Positions 1 to 10,578 of a DNA stretch of 64,000 bases are shown one piece after another. The notes under the pieces are model-generated. The model saw only the letters and a program-made list of their open reading frames with translations. It did not search any database and was not told where the DNA came from. The DNA is taken from NCBI GenBank assembly GCA_934047225.1, contig OW203991.1, forward strand, positions 3,906,001 through 3,970,000, written 5' to 3'. A program made the translations under genes and the position numbers. The stretch's first letter is position 1; each line of letters starts with the position of its first letter. The stretch comes from Ypsolopha sequella (taxonomy: Eukaryota; Arthropoda; Insecta; Lepidoptera; Ypsolophidae).

Positions 1-801
1 TTCATTGAGGTACTCCCGTACCTGTTGGGCGTAATGAGGTGGTGCTCCGTCTTGCTGGAAATAAAAGTCATGCAAGTACGCGAGCGGCACATCCTCCAAA
101 TAGTCTGCAATCACACCTCTTAGCATGTCTAGGTATGTGCCTCCGGTTAAACGTTCTTCAATAAAATACGGCCCAAGCACTTTGTCACCAATAATACCGG
201 CCCACACATTAACACTGAACCGCACTTGATGGTGATGTTCGCGAATCATGTGTGGGTTTCTGTACGACCACCAGTGTTCATTGTGGCAATTGTACAGACC
301 CACACGTGTAAACATTGACTCGTCAGTCCATAAAATGTTTTTGTTTTGGTTCTGAAGGAACCACTCACAAAACGTGCGACGATTTTGCGCGTCAGCCTCA
401 TGCAGGTGCTGCACTGTCTGAAAATGATATGCATGAAGTCCAGCATAGTGCAACAATTTCCACACTGTTGGTTGGCTAATTTCAAACCGCTGAGCTGCGT
501 CTCGCGTACTGGCTCGGGGGTGCCGCTCAAAGAAGTCGAACACAGCATCTTCTACCTCAATAGCCAGACGTGGCGCGCCAGCCCCTTGTGCATGGCTTGG
601 CACGGTAAACTGACCATAATCCAGTAGCCGCTGGTTTACCGCTAAAATCGTTTGACGATGTGGAACCGTGGCGTTGACAAGTCCTTGAGCACGAAGCCGA
701 GGAATGCTCTCCTCTTCGTACAATGTTCTCGCTCGGTAAAGATTTTCTCCACTGAGGATGTACACTCGCACCATTTCGTAATATTCGCGAGAAGAGTACA
801 T
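1..801 (-). CDS. DDE transposase (Tc1/mariner-IS630-like), 3' part outside window
   Basis: An uninterrupted reading frame runs from an ATG at 801 to the left edge (267 codons) with no stop, so the C-terminus lies outside the window. Residues ~5-60 and ~98-127 look like two helix-turn-helix segments; the second contains 'STRDAAQRFEISQPTVWKLL'. A catalytic core follows: 'WTDES' gives the first Asp at about residue 160, and 'FQQDGAPPHYA' gives the second at about 251. The third acidic residue would fall beyond position 1. The order HTH then WTDES then QQDGAPPH is characteristic of cut-and-paste transposases of the IS630/Tc1/mariner superfamily, which bind terminal repeats and catalyse excision and integration in the nucleus. 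The start is the first ATG of the open frame. Sequence upstream (820-1010) is GC-rich, unlike its AT-rich surroundings. The absence of stops over 801 bases suggests a young or still functional copy; the missing end prevents a firm statement. Confidence 0.85.
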   Translation of the reverse strand, partial: MYSSREYYEMVRVYILSGENLYRARTLYEEESIPRLRAQGLVNATVPHRQTILAVNQRLLDYGQFTVPSHAQGAGAPRLAIEVEDAVFDFFERHPRASTRDAAQRFEISQPTVWKLLHYAGLHAYHFQTVQHLHEADAQNRRTFCEWFLQNQNKNILWTDESMFTRVGLYNCHNEHWWSYRNPHMIREHHHQVRFSVNVWAGIIGDKVLGPYFIEERLTGGTYLDMLRGVIADYLEDVPLAYLHDFYFQQDGAPPHYAQQVREYLNE

Positions 802-3339
802 CGGCATCGTGACGACTCGAAAATAGTTGCGCGGCGGGAGAGAAAATTTGCACTTTTATTGTATTTGCGCATGCACTCGTGACGTCGGTGCGCCGGCGAC
901 TGGCGATCGCGGGCCGGGGCGGGGGTAGGTGGTACACAGGTGTACGGGAATGTTTTTCATTGATGGTTGGGGCCCGGCGGCTCGTCGCGTAGGCTAGCCA
1001 TTTTATTCGCAATTTGGAAACTTTTCCCGATAAAAATATGGGGGAAAAAAAAACTTTTTTTTTTACGATTCTGTGTTCTATTAGTGATTATATTACTATT
1101 TAATAGTCATCTTTATAAATAGTATATTTCCTAATATGAATAATAATTACATATTATTATATAGTAACTAGCTACGTTATATTAAAAAAAAAACAAAACA
1201 ATATTTTATGTTTTATAAAAAAAATTATATAATTTAAATCAGAATCAATTTGTCTGTATTTAGAAAATATTTAGTAAAGTACAGCTGTCCAACAATATCG
1301 ATCTCATGCTATGTCCTTTCCTTTCGCCGCGCGGCGCGTAAGGCGGGGCTCAGCGGTTACGGTCAAGCTATAAACAGTACTCAAACAAAGGTCCTGATTT
1401 CTTGACCCATCTCTAAGCCAAAAAGGTTTCCCCAAGGAGTGATAGAAATAAGAAAGTTCACGAGGCAACTACGTCGATAAAAATGACCGTGAGGACGGGT
1501 TATTTTTTATGACTATTCATACGGTTGCGAAAAGCGGATAAAGTACATAAAGTGGATGAAGCCTAGACTTACTCCATTCTGCCGAGTGCAGACGAGGCTT
1601 GATGAATTTTTTATGCTTACTCGAGTCTGGTTATGTTAGAGCTATATTTTGTAACCGATGTTGCTACTCGGAGAACATTATGTTTCTCTTGTCTGCTGTG
1701 TGACACCTGAACTTTGAGTTTTATGACATCAGTCGACAATCATAAACTTTTAAAAATACACTATTGTAAATTTCTAATTACAAACCTTTGATTGATTTAG
1801 TGAAGATTCGTAACGCCCTTACTCGACTGATTCGAGAAATGGAACAGGTATTTCGTACTATGTACATCAGCGAAAGAGATAAATTGACGATACAAGACTT
1901 TTGAGCGAGCAAGACAGGGTATTACTTGGTCGGCTCGGTTCGTTACAGAGCCGAGAGAAAACGAGCTGAGCCGAGTGGTAAAGTCTAGTGTGTTACAAAA
2001 CATTATTTTATAGCACAGGTAAAGGTGTTTTCAAATACGTGCACCAAACGCCGCCGCCTGGAATACTACTAAACAAAGATAGGCCCGATGGACCTGTATT
2101 TGTGGATCCAACCGCGTTGTGGTTATACCGCATCTTCACTAAATTAATCAAAGTTACAAACTCGAAAAATTAAAAGTATTGCCATTTGCTATTGTTACTG
2201 TAGAACATACAAAAACGCATGACATGTGGGCGCAAAAAAATATTTCCTTGACGTATGCACGAAATCAGTCAATTTACGAACATTTAGGCCAAGCCGTAGG
2301 AGGCAGGCGTTCTGGGAACAGCTAGATCGCAATGGTATTATGTCGTTGTGAGGTCAACGCCCCGGTTACTACCACCCCGAGTAGATTCGTACAATAGACT
2401 CTTATCCAAAGAGCTTGAGGTCTGAAACCCCATTTAAAACAGGGTTAATTCGGGAAATCCTTGTTGAGCTGTGAGATTGGGAACGCGCTTTAGATCTAGA
2501 AGGGATTAGTCGAAACGATAGGTTGTGTGGTGCGTTTCTCCGGAACTTAGACGCTTGTAGATCTTAAAGATATTCGGTTTCTACTTCAATTTATATGGTT
2601 TGATATATTAAGGAGCAGCACAATGCTAAATTCAGTCCTGCTCTAACGCGTTTGTTTCTTAACTCTCTATCCTGCTCTAATCAGATGCCACGCACGCAAA
2701 ACTTCAGTTATTTTGAAATCGCGGCTCCATTAGGTTATTTACCATAATTTATTTATGTAATCAAGATGTCTTTTTCTAGTTAGTATCTGCGTGTGTTGGT
2801 TTCGTTTCAATCGGTTTTGAAACATGGAAACTGAATCGCTTTTTTCTTGAAATTCATGCTTTTTTAAAAGTAATGTAATTAATAGAAAATTGAAAGTATG
2901 TTTATTTATAAAGTGTAATTAATAATTGTCTTGAGTCAAAAAACAATCCATTTTTTTTTATTTTTACGATCTACATTGACGGAACTGAATCCAATACAAA
3001 ACTGATGGTTAGCATTGTGGAGCCCCTTAAAAGAACTGAATCCGTTTCAATGAATGCAGTCGATCTGTATATCGTTGATAGGTTATTCATTATACCAATT
3101 CAAGTACAGTGGCTTTATTTATACATCATTTATCTTCATCAGTAATGCGAACAAATATTTATAAGGCAGACTTATCGATTGTAGAATTAAAGCCAATACT
3201 TTTAACCAGAAAAATCCTTAACAATATGCACCTTTACTTTCAATCTTTATTTATTTCGCTCATCACTAATGGAACTTTCTTACAGAGGTGCTTATACAAA
3301 GGCATTAAAAACTAATATAGTATTATGTCTGCATTCCAG
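802..3339. other. Non-coding, mostly AT-rich; no gene recognised
   Basis: 820-1010 is a GC-rich patch upstream of the transposase and may be its promoter or element end. 1013-1300 is very AT-rich. 1320-1360 holds a short GC-rich CGCGCGGCGCG run. An open stretch at 1988-2173 (61 codons) has a proline-rich segment but no convincing splice sites or family match. Because the next feature is a last exon with an intron acceptor, part of this interval is probably the final intron of that gene. Confidence 0.5.
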
Positions 3340-3981
3340 GACCTACCACAAAAGGCTGAGCAGGTTCGCAACACATCCAGGATGAAGACGCAACAGAAAA
3401 CCGTCGACATCGGTCCAAACTACCAGCTCATCATGAACGCGAAAAAACTCTGCCCTCAGAACCCAATCCAAGCCCTCAGCAGGATGAACTCACCCATACC
3501 CAACATAAACGTCATTCAGGTATCCCCCAACCAACAGGTCACCCGTGCCCAAGTCCCCATGACACAGGTACCTCAAAATCTAACCAACAGGGTAATGTCT
3601 CCTCTATCCTTAAGTATAGACACACCCATGTATACGGTACCACCGAGGAATTACAGTCCAGGCATAAGCCCCGCCATCAGTCCGGCACTAAAAGACCGTT
3701 TAGTCAGCCCATATTCGTCTCCCAGGTCTTTATCACCCGCAGGGAGATATATGTACAGTCCAGGGTCTAATAGACTGTCTCCAGGTGGTGTACTCCAGTC
3801 CAACAGTGATCCATACCTAACGAATAAGGTGCAGGCGAGTCCAACGTTCAGTTCTAGCCCAGCACCGATCCCTAGCCCTACGCCCATGGACATAATGTTC
3901 GATTCACCAGCCCCCATAACATCATTAGATTTCTGGACGGAGGCAGATATGATACCCGATACGAGTGACTTGATGATGTGA
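3340..3981 (+). CDS. Last coding exon of a Ser-Pro-rich, probably nuclear protein
   Basis: The exon begins right after a good acceptor (pyrimidine-rich 'tctgcattccag', AG at 3338-3339) in phase 0 and reads 213 residues to TGA at 3979-3981. The in-frame ATG at 3325 lies in the intron tract and is not taken as a start. The first ~35 residues are basic and Gln/Lys-rich. The middle is Asn/Gln/Pro-rich with a dense series of Ser-Pro pairs, for example 'SPGISPAISP' and 'SPYSSPRSLSP'. The last residues, 'LDFWTEADMIPDTSDLMM', mix acidic and bulky hydrophobic residues as acidic transactivation segments do. No folded domain is visible. Ser-Pro-rich low-complexity tails with such an end are common in transcription factors and coactivators; that role is inference. 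The family is not recognised and no upstream exon was identified in the window. Base composition is clearly richer in GC than the flanks, as expected of real coding sequence. Confidence 0.75.
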   Translation, partial: DLPQKAEQVRNTSRMKTQQKTVDIGPNYQLIMNAKKLCPQNPIQALSRMNSPIPNINVIQVSPNQQVTRAQVPMTQVPQNLTNRVMSPLSLSIDTPMYTVPPRNYSPGISPAISPALKDRLVSPYSSPRSLSPAGRYMYSPGSNRLSPGGVLQSNSDPYLTNKVQASPTFSSSPAPIPSPTPMDIMFDSPAPITSLDFWTEADMIPDTSDLMM

Positions 3982-4430
3982 AACTTTAGACTTTGGTGTG
4001 CGGGAAGAGTGATTTCAATCTTCTATTGAACAGTTCTGCAAAGATTGAATGAATACTGCCGGAAAATGCATTTTAAATAAATTATTGTTCCAATCTTCAC
4101 CCAAACATTCCATAGAAGAGAACGAAAACATGTATTTTTGGGGAAAATATCTGTTTTGGGACGAAATCACTCTGCAGGTATACCACGTGGTCCGAAAAGT
4201 GGAGAAAGGGACGTGTGATTTTGAATCCTTCTATATTTAGTTTATCTGTCTAGTAGTTCTTCTTGCAAGGTGAAAAGAACTATTATTCATCGCAAAGATA
4301 CTATAATTAACGTGGTATAGTTGGATTTTACGCAAATTGCTGGTGCCTTTTTAAACCCGGAACTTCTGTGTACATGAAAATGGAATCTTGAACTTTGTAA
4401 TCGGAGCTTAGATTAAATTTTCGGTATAGA
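3982..4430 (+). other. Probable 3'UTR of the Ser-Pro-rich gene
   Basis: AT-rich sequence follows the stop codon. An AATAAA hexamer at 4076-4081, about 95 bases after the stop, is the first candidate poly(A) signal; later weaker variants exist. An open stretch at 4049-4240 has no coding character. Confidence 0.45.
4076..4081 (+). terminator. Candidate poly(A) signal AATAAA
   Basis: First canonical hexamer downstream of the stop at 3981. The motif is frequent by chance in AT-rich DNA, so its use is unproven. Confidence 0.35.
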
Positions 4431-4556
4431 TTAAAGCAGATGCCGAAAGCTTTAGATTTAGTGCTGTCAGAACTTACATTTTTCCAAAGTATTTTAGCTT
4501 CTGTGCCTTTAGTTTTGACACTAAAATTAAAGCCTACAAAATCTGCTTTATTTTAG
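4431..4556. mobile_element. Diverged foldback MITE (family also at 41228-41393)
   Basis: Ends pair as 'AAAGCAGAT' near 4434 and 'ATCTGCTTT' near 4541. Internal motifs such as 'TTTAGTTTTGACA' recur in the better preserved relative at 41228-41393. The arms are eroded, so this is an old copy. Confidence 0.45.
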
Positions 4557-4902
4557 TGGTAAAAACATGATGTTACGTTATTATATTAGTTTATGTATAC
4601 TGATAGATCGTAATTTAGATTTAAGGAAATCTGAACGTCTGCAATTTAACATAAGTAACAAGAATTACCCCATTTAATATGATTCAGTGTAAAAACGTTC
4701 GGTTCAGGTCTGAAAACTGTGATCCTGAAGTGTTAGAGCCAAGAGACAATTTGAGGTCACAGTATTTTATAATGTAATGAAATATAAATGTAACGTTAGC
4801 TCTTTTGTTATATATTTATTAGATACAGCAATATTTTATTTTACGTATGACTTAAAAATTTCATTGAATTTATTGTTAACTCTATGGTCTCACGAAAAAT
4901 AC

Positions 4903-5137
4903 AAGGTAACTCTTTGATCATCGCCCAAATTCATACTGGCAGCTTGGATCAATAACCATTTTTGTGAAATTCGTAAAATGAAACTTTAAATTCCCATAGT
5001 AACTCACTCTTCCATTCCCGAGTGAATCACTCACTATGGGGAGTTGAAATTTAATTTTACGAATTTCACATGATACTGATCACTTATTAAGCCATGGGAA
5101 TGAATTTTGACGATGATCAAAAAGTCACTAGTATATA
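4903..5137. mobile_element. Foldback MITE, family A
   Basis: The left end 'CAAGGTAACTCTTTGATCAT' pairs with 'ATGATCAAAAAGTCACTAG' at the right; inner arms 'GTGAAATTCGTAAAATGAAA' and its complement match near 4960 and 5055. Relatives: 9766-10027, 34784-35028, 36313-36609 and, more diverged, three copies after 61836. It is non-autonomous and carries no ORF. Confidence 0.7.
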
Positions 5138-5725
5138 TTGTGCTGAGTCGAAAAAAAATATGTTTTTGCAATCTTGCATTTTGGTCTTCAGGAAAGTGTC
5201 AATAATTAGTCATTTCGCTTTAGGTAAACAAGCACCTTTCTTTAAGTTTAAATCAACTATATTTTATCAAATTATACTGATCAAATCTATATACTCAATT
5301 AGTGTTGTATAAGAATTTTATTATGGAAAAACAATTGGCTCTTTGTTTTTATTTTTATGACAGTTCAATCAATATTTTTTTCTTTATTTGTATTTAAGGG
5401 TATGGCTGGAGTTTCGGACGAAACAATAAAATGGGACGCATTTTTTTTCATCTTTTGCTACTCGAATAACATTTTCTCCGATTTCTTCTCCTGCTACGTG
5501 TATTCAAATTTTCATTTCATTGTTATCTTCCATATAAATTTCGATTTAAAATGTTAATTTAAGATTTATGATAGATTAGAATAATTTTGCCTGGTGCGCT
5601 GGTACATACAAAGTACAATACAAATTGTGAACCCTTGTCAGTTAAACAGTCAAATAATGCAACTATTCCTGTTTTATTTGATATTAATTTTCTTATATAA
5701 CTTTAAACTCTCGCGTTTTGTACAC
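5138..5725. other. AT-rich intergenic, nothing recognised
   Basis: Low-complexity AT-rich sequence. Short open frames at 5357-5557 and 5594-5857 have Phe/Ile/Tyr-rich translations typical of AT-rich noise. Confidence 0.5.
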
Positions 5726-5940
5726 ATTATAATATATATAATCGGGTCTACCGCGATCAATTTTTACCTTTTTACGAAAAGGGGACACCCGACGTTTCGA
5801 GACAGTTGCATGTCTCGTGGTCTACGGGAAACTGGCAAGTATGGCGAGGCGCAGTGATGAGATGCAGGTGACGACCGAAGTATTTTCCTTGTACCCGCAA
5901 AAACACTTTAGTCTTTAAAATTGATCTTTAAAATTGATTA

Positions 5941-5984
5941 AACCGGGAATCGAACCCGAGAGGTCCCGGGTTCGATTCCCGGTT
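5941..5984. repeat. Palindrome of two tRNA-type B-boxes
   Basis: 5941-5958 and 5967-5984 are exact reverse complements (18 bp) with an 8-base loop. Each arm contains the RNA polymerase III B-box core 'GGTTCGATTCC', so the box occurs once on each strand. This is what two head-to-head tRNA-derived SINE heads would leave. Confidence 0.75.
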
Positions 5985-6118
5985 CAGAGCTCCTCACATC
6001 CAGATTTACTTTTATTTCTGCGTTTCTATACTGCAATGATATAATGTTAATTTATATCTCCTTGCGATGGATAAATCGCCAAGTGTTCAAACATAGAAAA
6101 TTATTTCTGACATAGTTT
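5985..6118 (+). mobile_element. tRNA-derived SINE, body and tail (family S)
   Basis: The B-box is followed by 'CAGAGCTCCTCACATCCAGA' and a body ending near 'ACATAGAAAATTATT'. The same body follows a B-box at 43196-43345 and, with an A-box-like 'AGTTGGTAGAGCAATCG', at 21955-22077. A tRNA-like head plus unrelated tail identifies a SINE; the name of the family is not known to me. Confidence 0.65.
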
Positions 6119-6420
6119 AAAATTGATTGTTATCTTATTCACGCACGACACACAACGCTCGGAGAGTATCCGGTGTCCCCTTTTCGTAAAAAGGTAAAAA
6201 TTGATCGCGGTAGACCCGATTATATATATTATAATTAATTTTCTTTTCTTTAAGATCTTAATTTCGTGTTCTAACTCGTACATTTCTATGCACATTTCAT
6301 AACGTTAAAACATAATATCAAATAATGTCAATACAATAATGGTACATTACGACACTTGTGATTGGAGTTATCTATTACTGCACGGCGTGTGTTAGCGCCC
6401 GAGCGTAACTTACTTACATA

Positions 6421-7139
6421 TAGGGTTGCCAACCGTACTTTAAAATAAAGTATCTTACGTTAAATTATTATTACATACGGCTTGAACACTCACGTGTGAT
6501 TGTTGTTGACTATATGCCAACCGTTTCACCGATACAATTTCGGCATTATCAAGGCGAGTGTCGTTCTTAGGACGACGACGCGGCGTTCACCGCCGTTGTC
6601 AAACGGGCACTGGCAGCCGCCGACCGGCGAGCTGCACGCATTGCTCGTGCGCTGAGCGTTGCTGCTGAGCGAACAACAATCACACGTGAGTGTTCAAGCC
6701 GTATGTAATAATAATTTAGTATGTCAGCTCACGCGAGTTTTAATAATATTATATCTTACGTTATTTTGGGTCCCTGTACTTTATACTTTTGAATACCAAT
6801 AAAGTACGTATAAATACTTTATTTCAATTTTTACGCAAAATTAGACGTAAACTGACAACACCAGCCAGGGAAAAGACAAGAAATCCGAGGGAAAATGTAT
6901 GACTTGTGCGCGTTATGCGTTTGTGTTTGTGAAAAGAGCACAAAAAATACAGTTTCACAAAAGGATTTGAGGATGTTCGTTCTTAGTTCCTAACGACTGC
7001 TGCCTTGATATTTTTTTTCAAAAAATCTTTGAACCCCTTGAATATAGGATCCTTTTAAAAAAAGTACGTACTTTTTATTTACCTTCCCTGGAATCAGATG
7101 TACTTACTTTATTTCTTCTAAAAAAAGTTGGCAACCCTA
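6421..7139. mobile_element. Non-autonomous hAT element, 719 bp, perfect 8-bp TSD
   Basis: The ends are 'TAGGGTTGCCAAC' and 'GTTGGCAACCCTA'. They are flanked by the identical octamer CTTACATA at 6413-6420 and 7140-7147. Terminal 'AGGGTTGCCA' with an 8-bp duplication is the hallmark of hAT transposons. There is no transposase frame inside, so it would need an enzyme supplied from elsewhere. Confidence 0.88.
6462..6717. mobile_element. Foldback MITE nested in the hAT element
   Basis: Left arm 6462-~6508 and right arm ~6673-6717 are inverted copies ('ACACTCACGTGTGATTGTTG' and complement) with a GC-richer centre of ~160 bases. It lies wholly inside 6421-7139 and is therefore younger than, or was carried by, that element. 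Confidence 0.75.
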
Positions 7140-7147
7140 CTTACATA

Positions 7148-7884
7148 TGCCACGAGTATCGTAATGTACACTCATATAGCAAAATCCTAATTATGAACTC
7201 AAAAATAATGCATAATGAATTAATGATGTAATTACATTTTATTTTCTTTACGAATGTGTTATAAAAAAATTAAGTTTATTTTCCTAAAAAAATATTAATA
7301 TAAATATGCTTCAAAATAATATTTGTTTTGTTATAAAAATACTTTTACACTTAGTGGGAAGGCAAAGGAAACAGCCTATACAGCTATGTCTGAGGTTTGA
7401 ATGGGAATGGTTCGAAAGATGGTCGTAGTTGTGACCAAACACTTTGTCTCACATGCGCAGTGGACTGCGACTGGTTCGAGTGATGGTCGAACTTGTGACC
7501 GACCCCACGGTAGACTGCTGGATTTTGGCGCCATAATTTCAGCATAAAATTGAGCGGTCCGCGGCGCATGTGAGGTTCGGTCGCAAGTAAGGGGTACTAG
7601 CATGAACTTGGTATCGACTCGACATCGATTCGATAATTAAAAATGTAACTCTAATTTCATTGCAATAAGAGTTATCGTTAAGAATGTATCGATTCTATCT
7701 GTCAAGTTTATCTAATCGACGCGTACGTGTTCGCGTAGCTTTTTTTTTTTTTTTTGGAATGGCTACGGTCACTTTTCAGAGCGCCATTTTGCCACAGATC
7801 AATTTAAGATTCTGTCAGACGAAGTAAAGCCATCACGGTATGTATTATATAATGTATCATTAAAGTTCGACTACGTTCAAAGCA
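7148..7884. other. Intergenic, no gene seen; short internal direct repeat
   Basis: At ~7408-7440 and ~7466-7498 two ~30-base segments ('TGGTTCGA..GATGGTCG.A') are near-identical direct repeats about 58 bp apart. 7739-7755 is a poly-T run. No splice-bounded frame was found. Confidence 0.45.
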
Positions 7885-8205
7885 TTCCCCCGTTAAGGCG
7901 ATTACCGTCGCCAAATTAGCAGCTCGATATTTGTCACTACAAATATCAACGGAAAAGACATTGAAATAACGTTCATATCAGCGCGCAATGCATAGTGGCT
8001 GTTACGACGCTCGCTGCGTCCTTGATAGGGCGAAATAGAAGAAAATTATACTTTTCACTTGGACGTGATTACTCGATTGAATAATCTTATATTATGTTTA
8101 TAGCTATAAAGTTTATCTATTTATCAAAGCATAGATGAATTCAATCGGCCAAGCCACTCAGGAGCAGTAGGGAATTTGAGGTCAAAAAACACCATTCAGT
8201 AAAAA
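7885..8205. repeat. Dispersed repeat B, copy 1
   Basis: The segment from 'GTTAAGGCGATTACCGTCGC' to 'AAAACACCATTCAGT' recurs in inverted orientation at 34425-34760, including 'GACGCTCGCTGCGTCCTTGA'. Coding potential was not seen; it is an interspersed repeat of unknown class. Confidence 0.65.
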
Positions 8206-8586
8206 AAAAATCATGTAGAAGTTTTGGTGGTATGAAAAAGAAAACTGTTGCATATGTTGTCTAAGAGTTGATTATTTATAATAAATTTTTTCATTACTTT
8301 TGGTTTGGCCATAAACGAGGAGTAGGCTTTAGAAAGTACCCATTTGGCAATAGTAAGGCCCTTAAGAGCTAGGAAGCACCGACCTTGGTCAGGCTGCAGC
8401 TGTTTATGAGCAGTGGAAGGTAGTGGGCGCTGCTCTGCCGTTCAACAGTTTCAACTACCACGGAGGGCAGAGACTAGACCCTTTATAGCCTAAGAACTTG
8501 TTTTTTAATTTTAATTTTACCACCTGTCTACGAATTATAACTATGTAAGTATGTAAGACTAACTTATGAGTCAATAAACATTTTTT
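8206..8586. other. Intergenic; fragment shared with 31588-31618
   Basis: 'AACGAGGAGTAGGCTTTAGA' at ~8313 recurs inverted near 31590, so part of this belongs to another interspersed repeat. Nothing else was recognised. Confidence 0.4.
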
Positions 8587-8846
8587 CAATGCAAGTGCTC
8601 GTAAAGGCCCACTTTTTATGCATCAAAACCAAACAGAAAGACGATTATTTTGCCCTAGGGCTTTATTATTTTTTATTTTTTTTATTTATTTACAATGGTT
8701 GGCTAACCTGCAGCGTTTCCTGTGTACCATAAATGTTATACTTTTTTTTTTCACTGTTTAACGGCTCTGGATACAGTCCTTTTGAGCCAATCATAATTTA
8801 AAGTTCACAAGATTATATTTGTTTTATTTCCTCACACTATGCATTG
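8587..8846. repeat. Dispersed repeat C, partial copy
   Basis: Inverted relative to fuller copies at 37225-37485, 38332-38727 and 53327-53720. Shared blocks include 'CAAGTGCTCGTAAAGGCCCA' and 'TTTTGAGCCAATCATAATTT'. Confidence 0.7.
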
Positions 8847-8973
8847 AATATTTATAATTGTTTTATACATATATTAGATAATGAAACCTCTGACATGGCG
8901 GTATCGACTAAGACAGCAAAAAAATACATAGAGCATTATTTTGTTACGAAAACAATTACTTAATTTATTATAT

Positions 8974-9440
8974 CTACTCCCATAAGGTAATTACAACATC
9001 AAAAGCGGTTTTATAATCACCTACGTTGTTTATCCGATGTTATAATATTACATAATAATATCGCGGTTCTGCGCTGTGATTGGCCTAATTTGCCAATGAA
9101 CAACAGTGAAAATAAATAAGTCCGATCCTTATTTCTTAAGGTACGCCCCCTTTATTCTCGTGGCTTCTGATTGGCCCTAAGGCAGCATTACCAGACGACG
9201 CACCTGAGTTTCATGAACGCGTATTTTTTTTTCAGTTCGTAAAATTGTTAGTTGAAAATATTATAAATAATGTCACGCGAAAGCGATATTTTTGATGGTC
9301 GTAGATAAAGTATTGTGTGCAACTGAACATAATTACACATTGGGACACTCGTGCAGAACTATAACGAAACTCACTTCATTCGTTTTGTAAACAAGCACTC
9401 GTGTCCCAATGGCTCACATTATGTTACAGTTGCACAAAAT
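8974..9440. repeat. Dispersed repeat D, long copy
   Basis: Starts 'CTACTCCCATAAGGTAATTA', continues through 'CGGTTCTGCGCTGTGATTGG', and ends after 'CACTCGTGTCCCAATGG'. It recurs at 22078-22426 (interrupted) and 55035-55410; its first part is also built into both arms of the large hairpin at 22998-24384. The class is unknown and no frame was found. Confidence 0.75.
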
Positions 9441-9604
9441 ACTACAATTTCTAATTTTAGAGACGTTCGTAAATAAACTAGGTATATCATTTTATGCACT
9501 ATTTTTGAGTACATATTCAGGAATTTACGATATATAAGTGTAGATAAACTATATTATGTACAGTTGAAAAATTGAGTTTGGAATAAGATTCTCAATCATA
9601 AAGG

Positions 9605-9765
9605 TATCCTAATTTTTTTTATGTATTTTTAGCATTAGATGATAATTATCAAAAAATAAACTTTATATTTTTCGATATATTTCGAGCTCATCCATCAGTG
9701 AGGCCGTCATCAGTCGAGTGGTTGACAGGTAAATAATAATATATATATATATATATTAAATTATA
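9605..9765. repeat. LINE-like tail fragment split by a MITE (continues 10028-10075)
   Basis: 'AAACTTTATATTTTTCGATA' and 'GATATATTTCGAGCTCATCC' resemble the 106-bp insert at 36399-36504 and common LINE 3'UTR motifs. The block 'CTAATGCTTAAAACTACAAA' after 10045 looks like its displaced other end. An AT dinucleotide run lies at ~9741-9757. Confidence 0.4.
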
Positions 9766-10027
9766 TATACAAGGTGACTTTTTGATCATCGTCCAAATTC
9801 ATACTGGTGGCTTGGTAAGTGATGAGTATCATGGATCAATAACAATTTTTGTGAAATTCGTAAAATGAAATTTCGACTCCCCGACATCACGCGGGACTGG
9901 AAGTGAATTTCTATGGGAAGCCGAAATTTAATTTTACGAATTTCACAAAAATTGTTATTGATCCAAGATACTGATCATTTATCAAGCCTCCAGTATGAAT
10001 TTGGACGATGATCAAAAAGTCACCTTA
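9766..10027. mobile_element. Foldback MITE, family A, well preserved
   Basis: Termini 'AAGGTGACTTTTTGATCATC' (left) and its complement (right, to 10025) with long matching arms, e.g. 'CAATAACAATTTTTGTGAAA' at 9837 against its complement near 9940. This is the best preserved copy of the family in the window. Confidence 0.8.
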
Positions 10028-10578
10028 ATAATTATTATTATTATCATCTAATGCTTAAAACTACAAATAAAAGGGTAATATAGGTAAAATTATATTTACT
10101 CATTTTTTTATGTAGTGTTTGACATTACTGTTATGGGAATGTCGGTAGACAACGAATATGCAAATTATTATTAGTGCTTGAAATACAGAAACATTCAAAA
10201 TACTATCTTAAATAAGCAGTGATATAATGATTTAATGAATTTGATATATTTGATGTAATCAATTTTATTTACAGACTTTATTATATTGAATACAGAAGGT
10301 GCGGGTGTTAACAGAAATGACAATTTACTGCCAATCTTTTTAAGATCGTAGGACCTAAATATAATAATACCTATGATAAGATTAAAAGTAAATATGTTTG
10401 TTTACATAATAACTTTAGAGATAATAAATCTTTTTGTTTTAAAAACCTTTACTGTGCCATAGAATAAATCAAGGGCGTCGTCAGCCAATGGGCCAGGGGG
10501 GCAAGATGATATCAATTGTAGGTAAAATAAACAAATTTTGAAGTTATAGAATTAAATGAGACTTGAGGATAATTCATG

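Larger units (their letters stand above)
5726..6235. mobile_element. 510-bp inverted-repeat element with 64-bp identical ends
   Basis: Positions 5726-5789 and 6172-6235 are exact reverse complements over all 64 bases by direct comparison, beginning 'ATTATAATATATATAATCGG'. Between the arms lie a doubled tRNA-type B-box (5941-5984) and a SINE tail (5985-6118). Identical arms imply a recent origin or recent arm homogenisation. No obvious target duplication was seen, so the mechanism is unclear: a foldback transposon, or two inverted copies of a LINE/SINE end. Confidence 0.75.

Noticed and set aside
557..1012. 151-codon open frame on the minus strand overlapping the transposase
   Set aside because: It overlaps the transposase frame out of phase and its translation has no family features; the DDE frame explains the region.
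1988..2173. Possible upstream exon of the Ser-Pro-rich gene
   Set aside because: No convincing acceptor/donor pair and no detectable continuity with the exon at 3340.
3325..3339. ATG at 3325 as the start of a single-exon gene
   Set aside because: A strong acceptor lies between it and the coding body, and the five codons before the AG look intronic.
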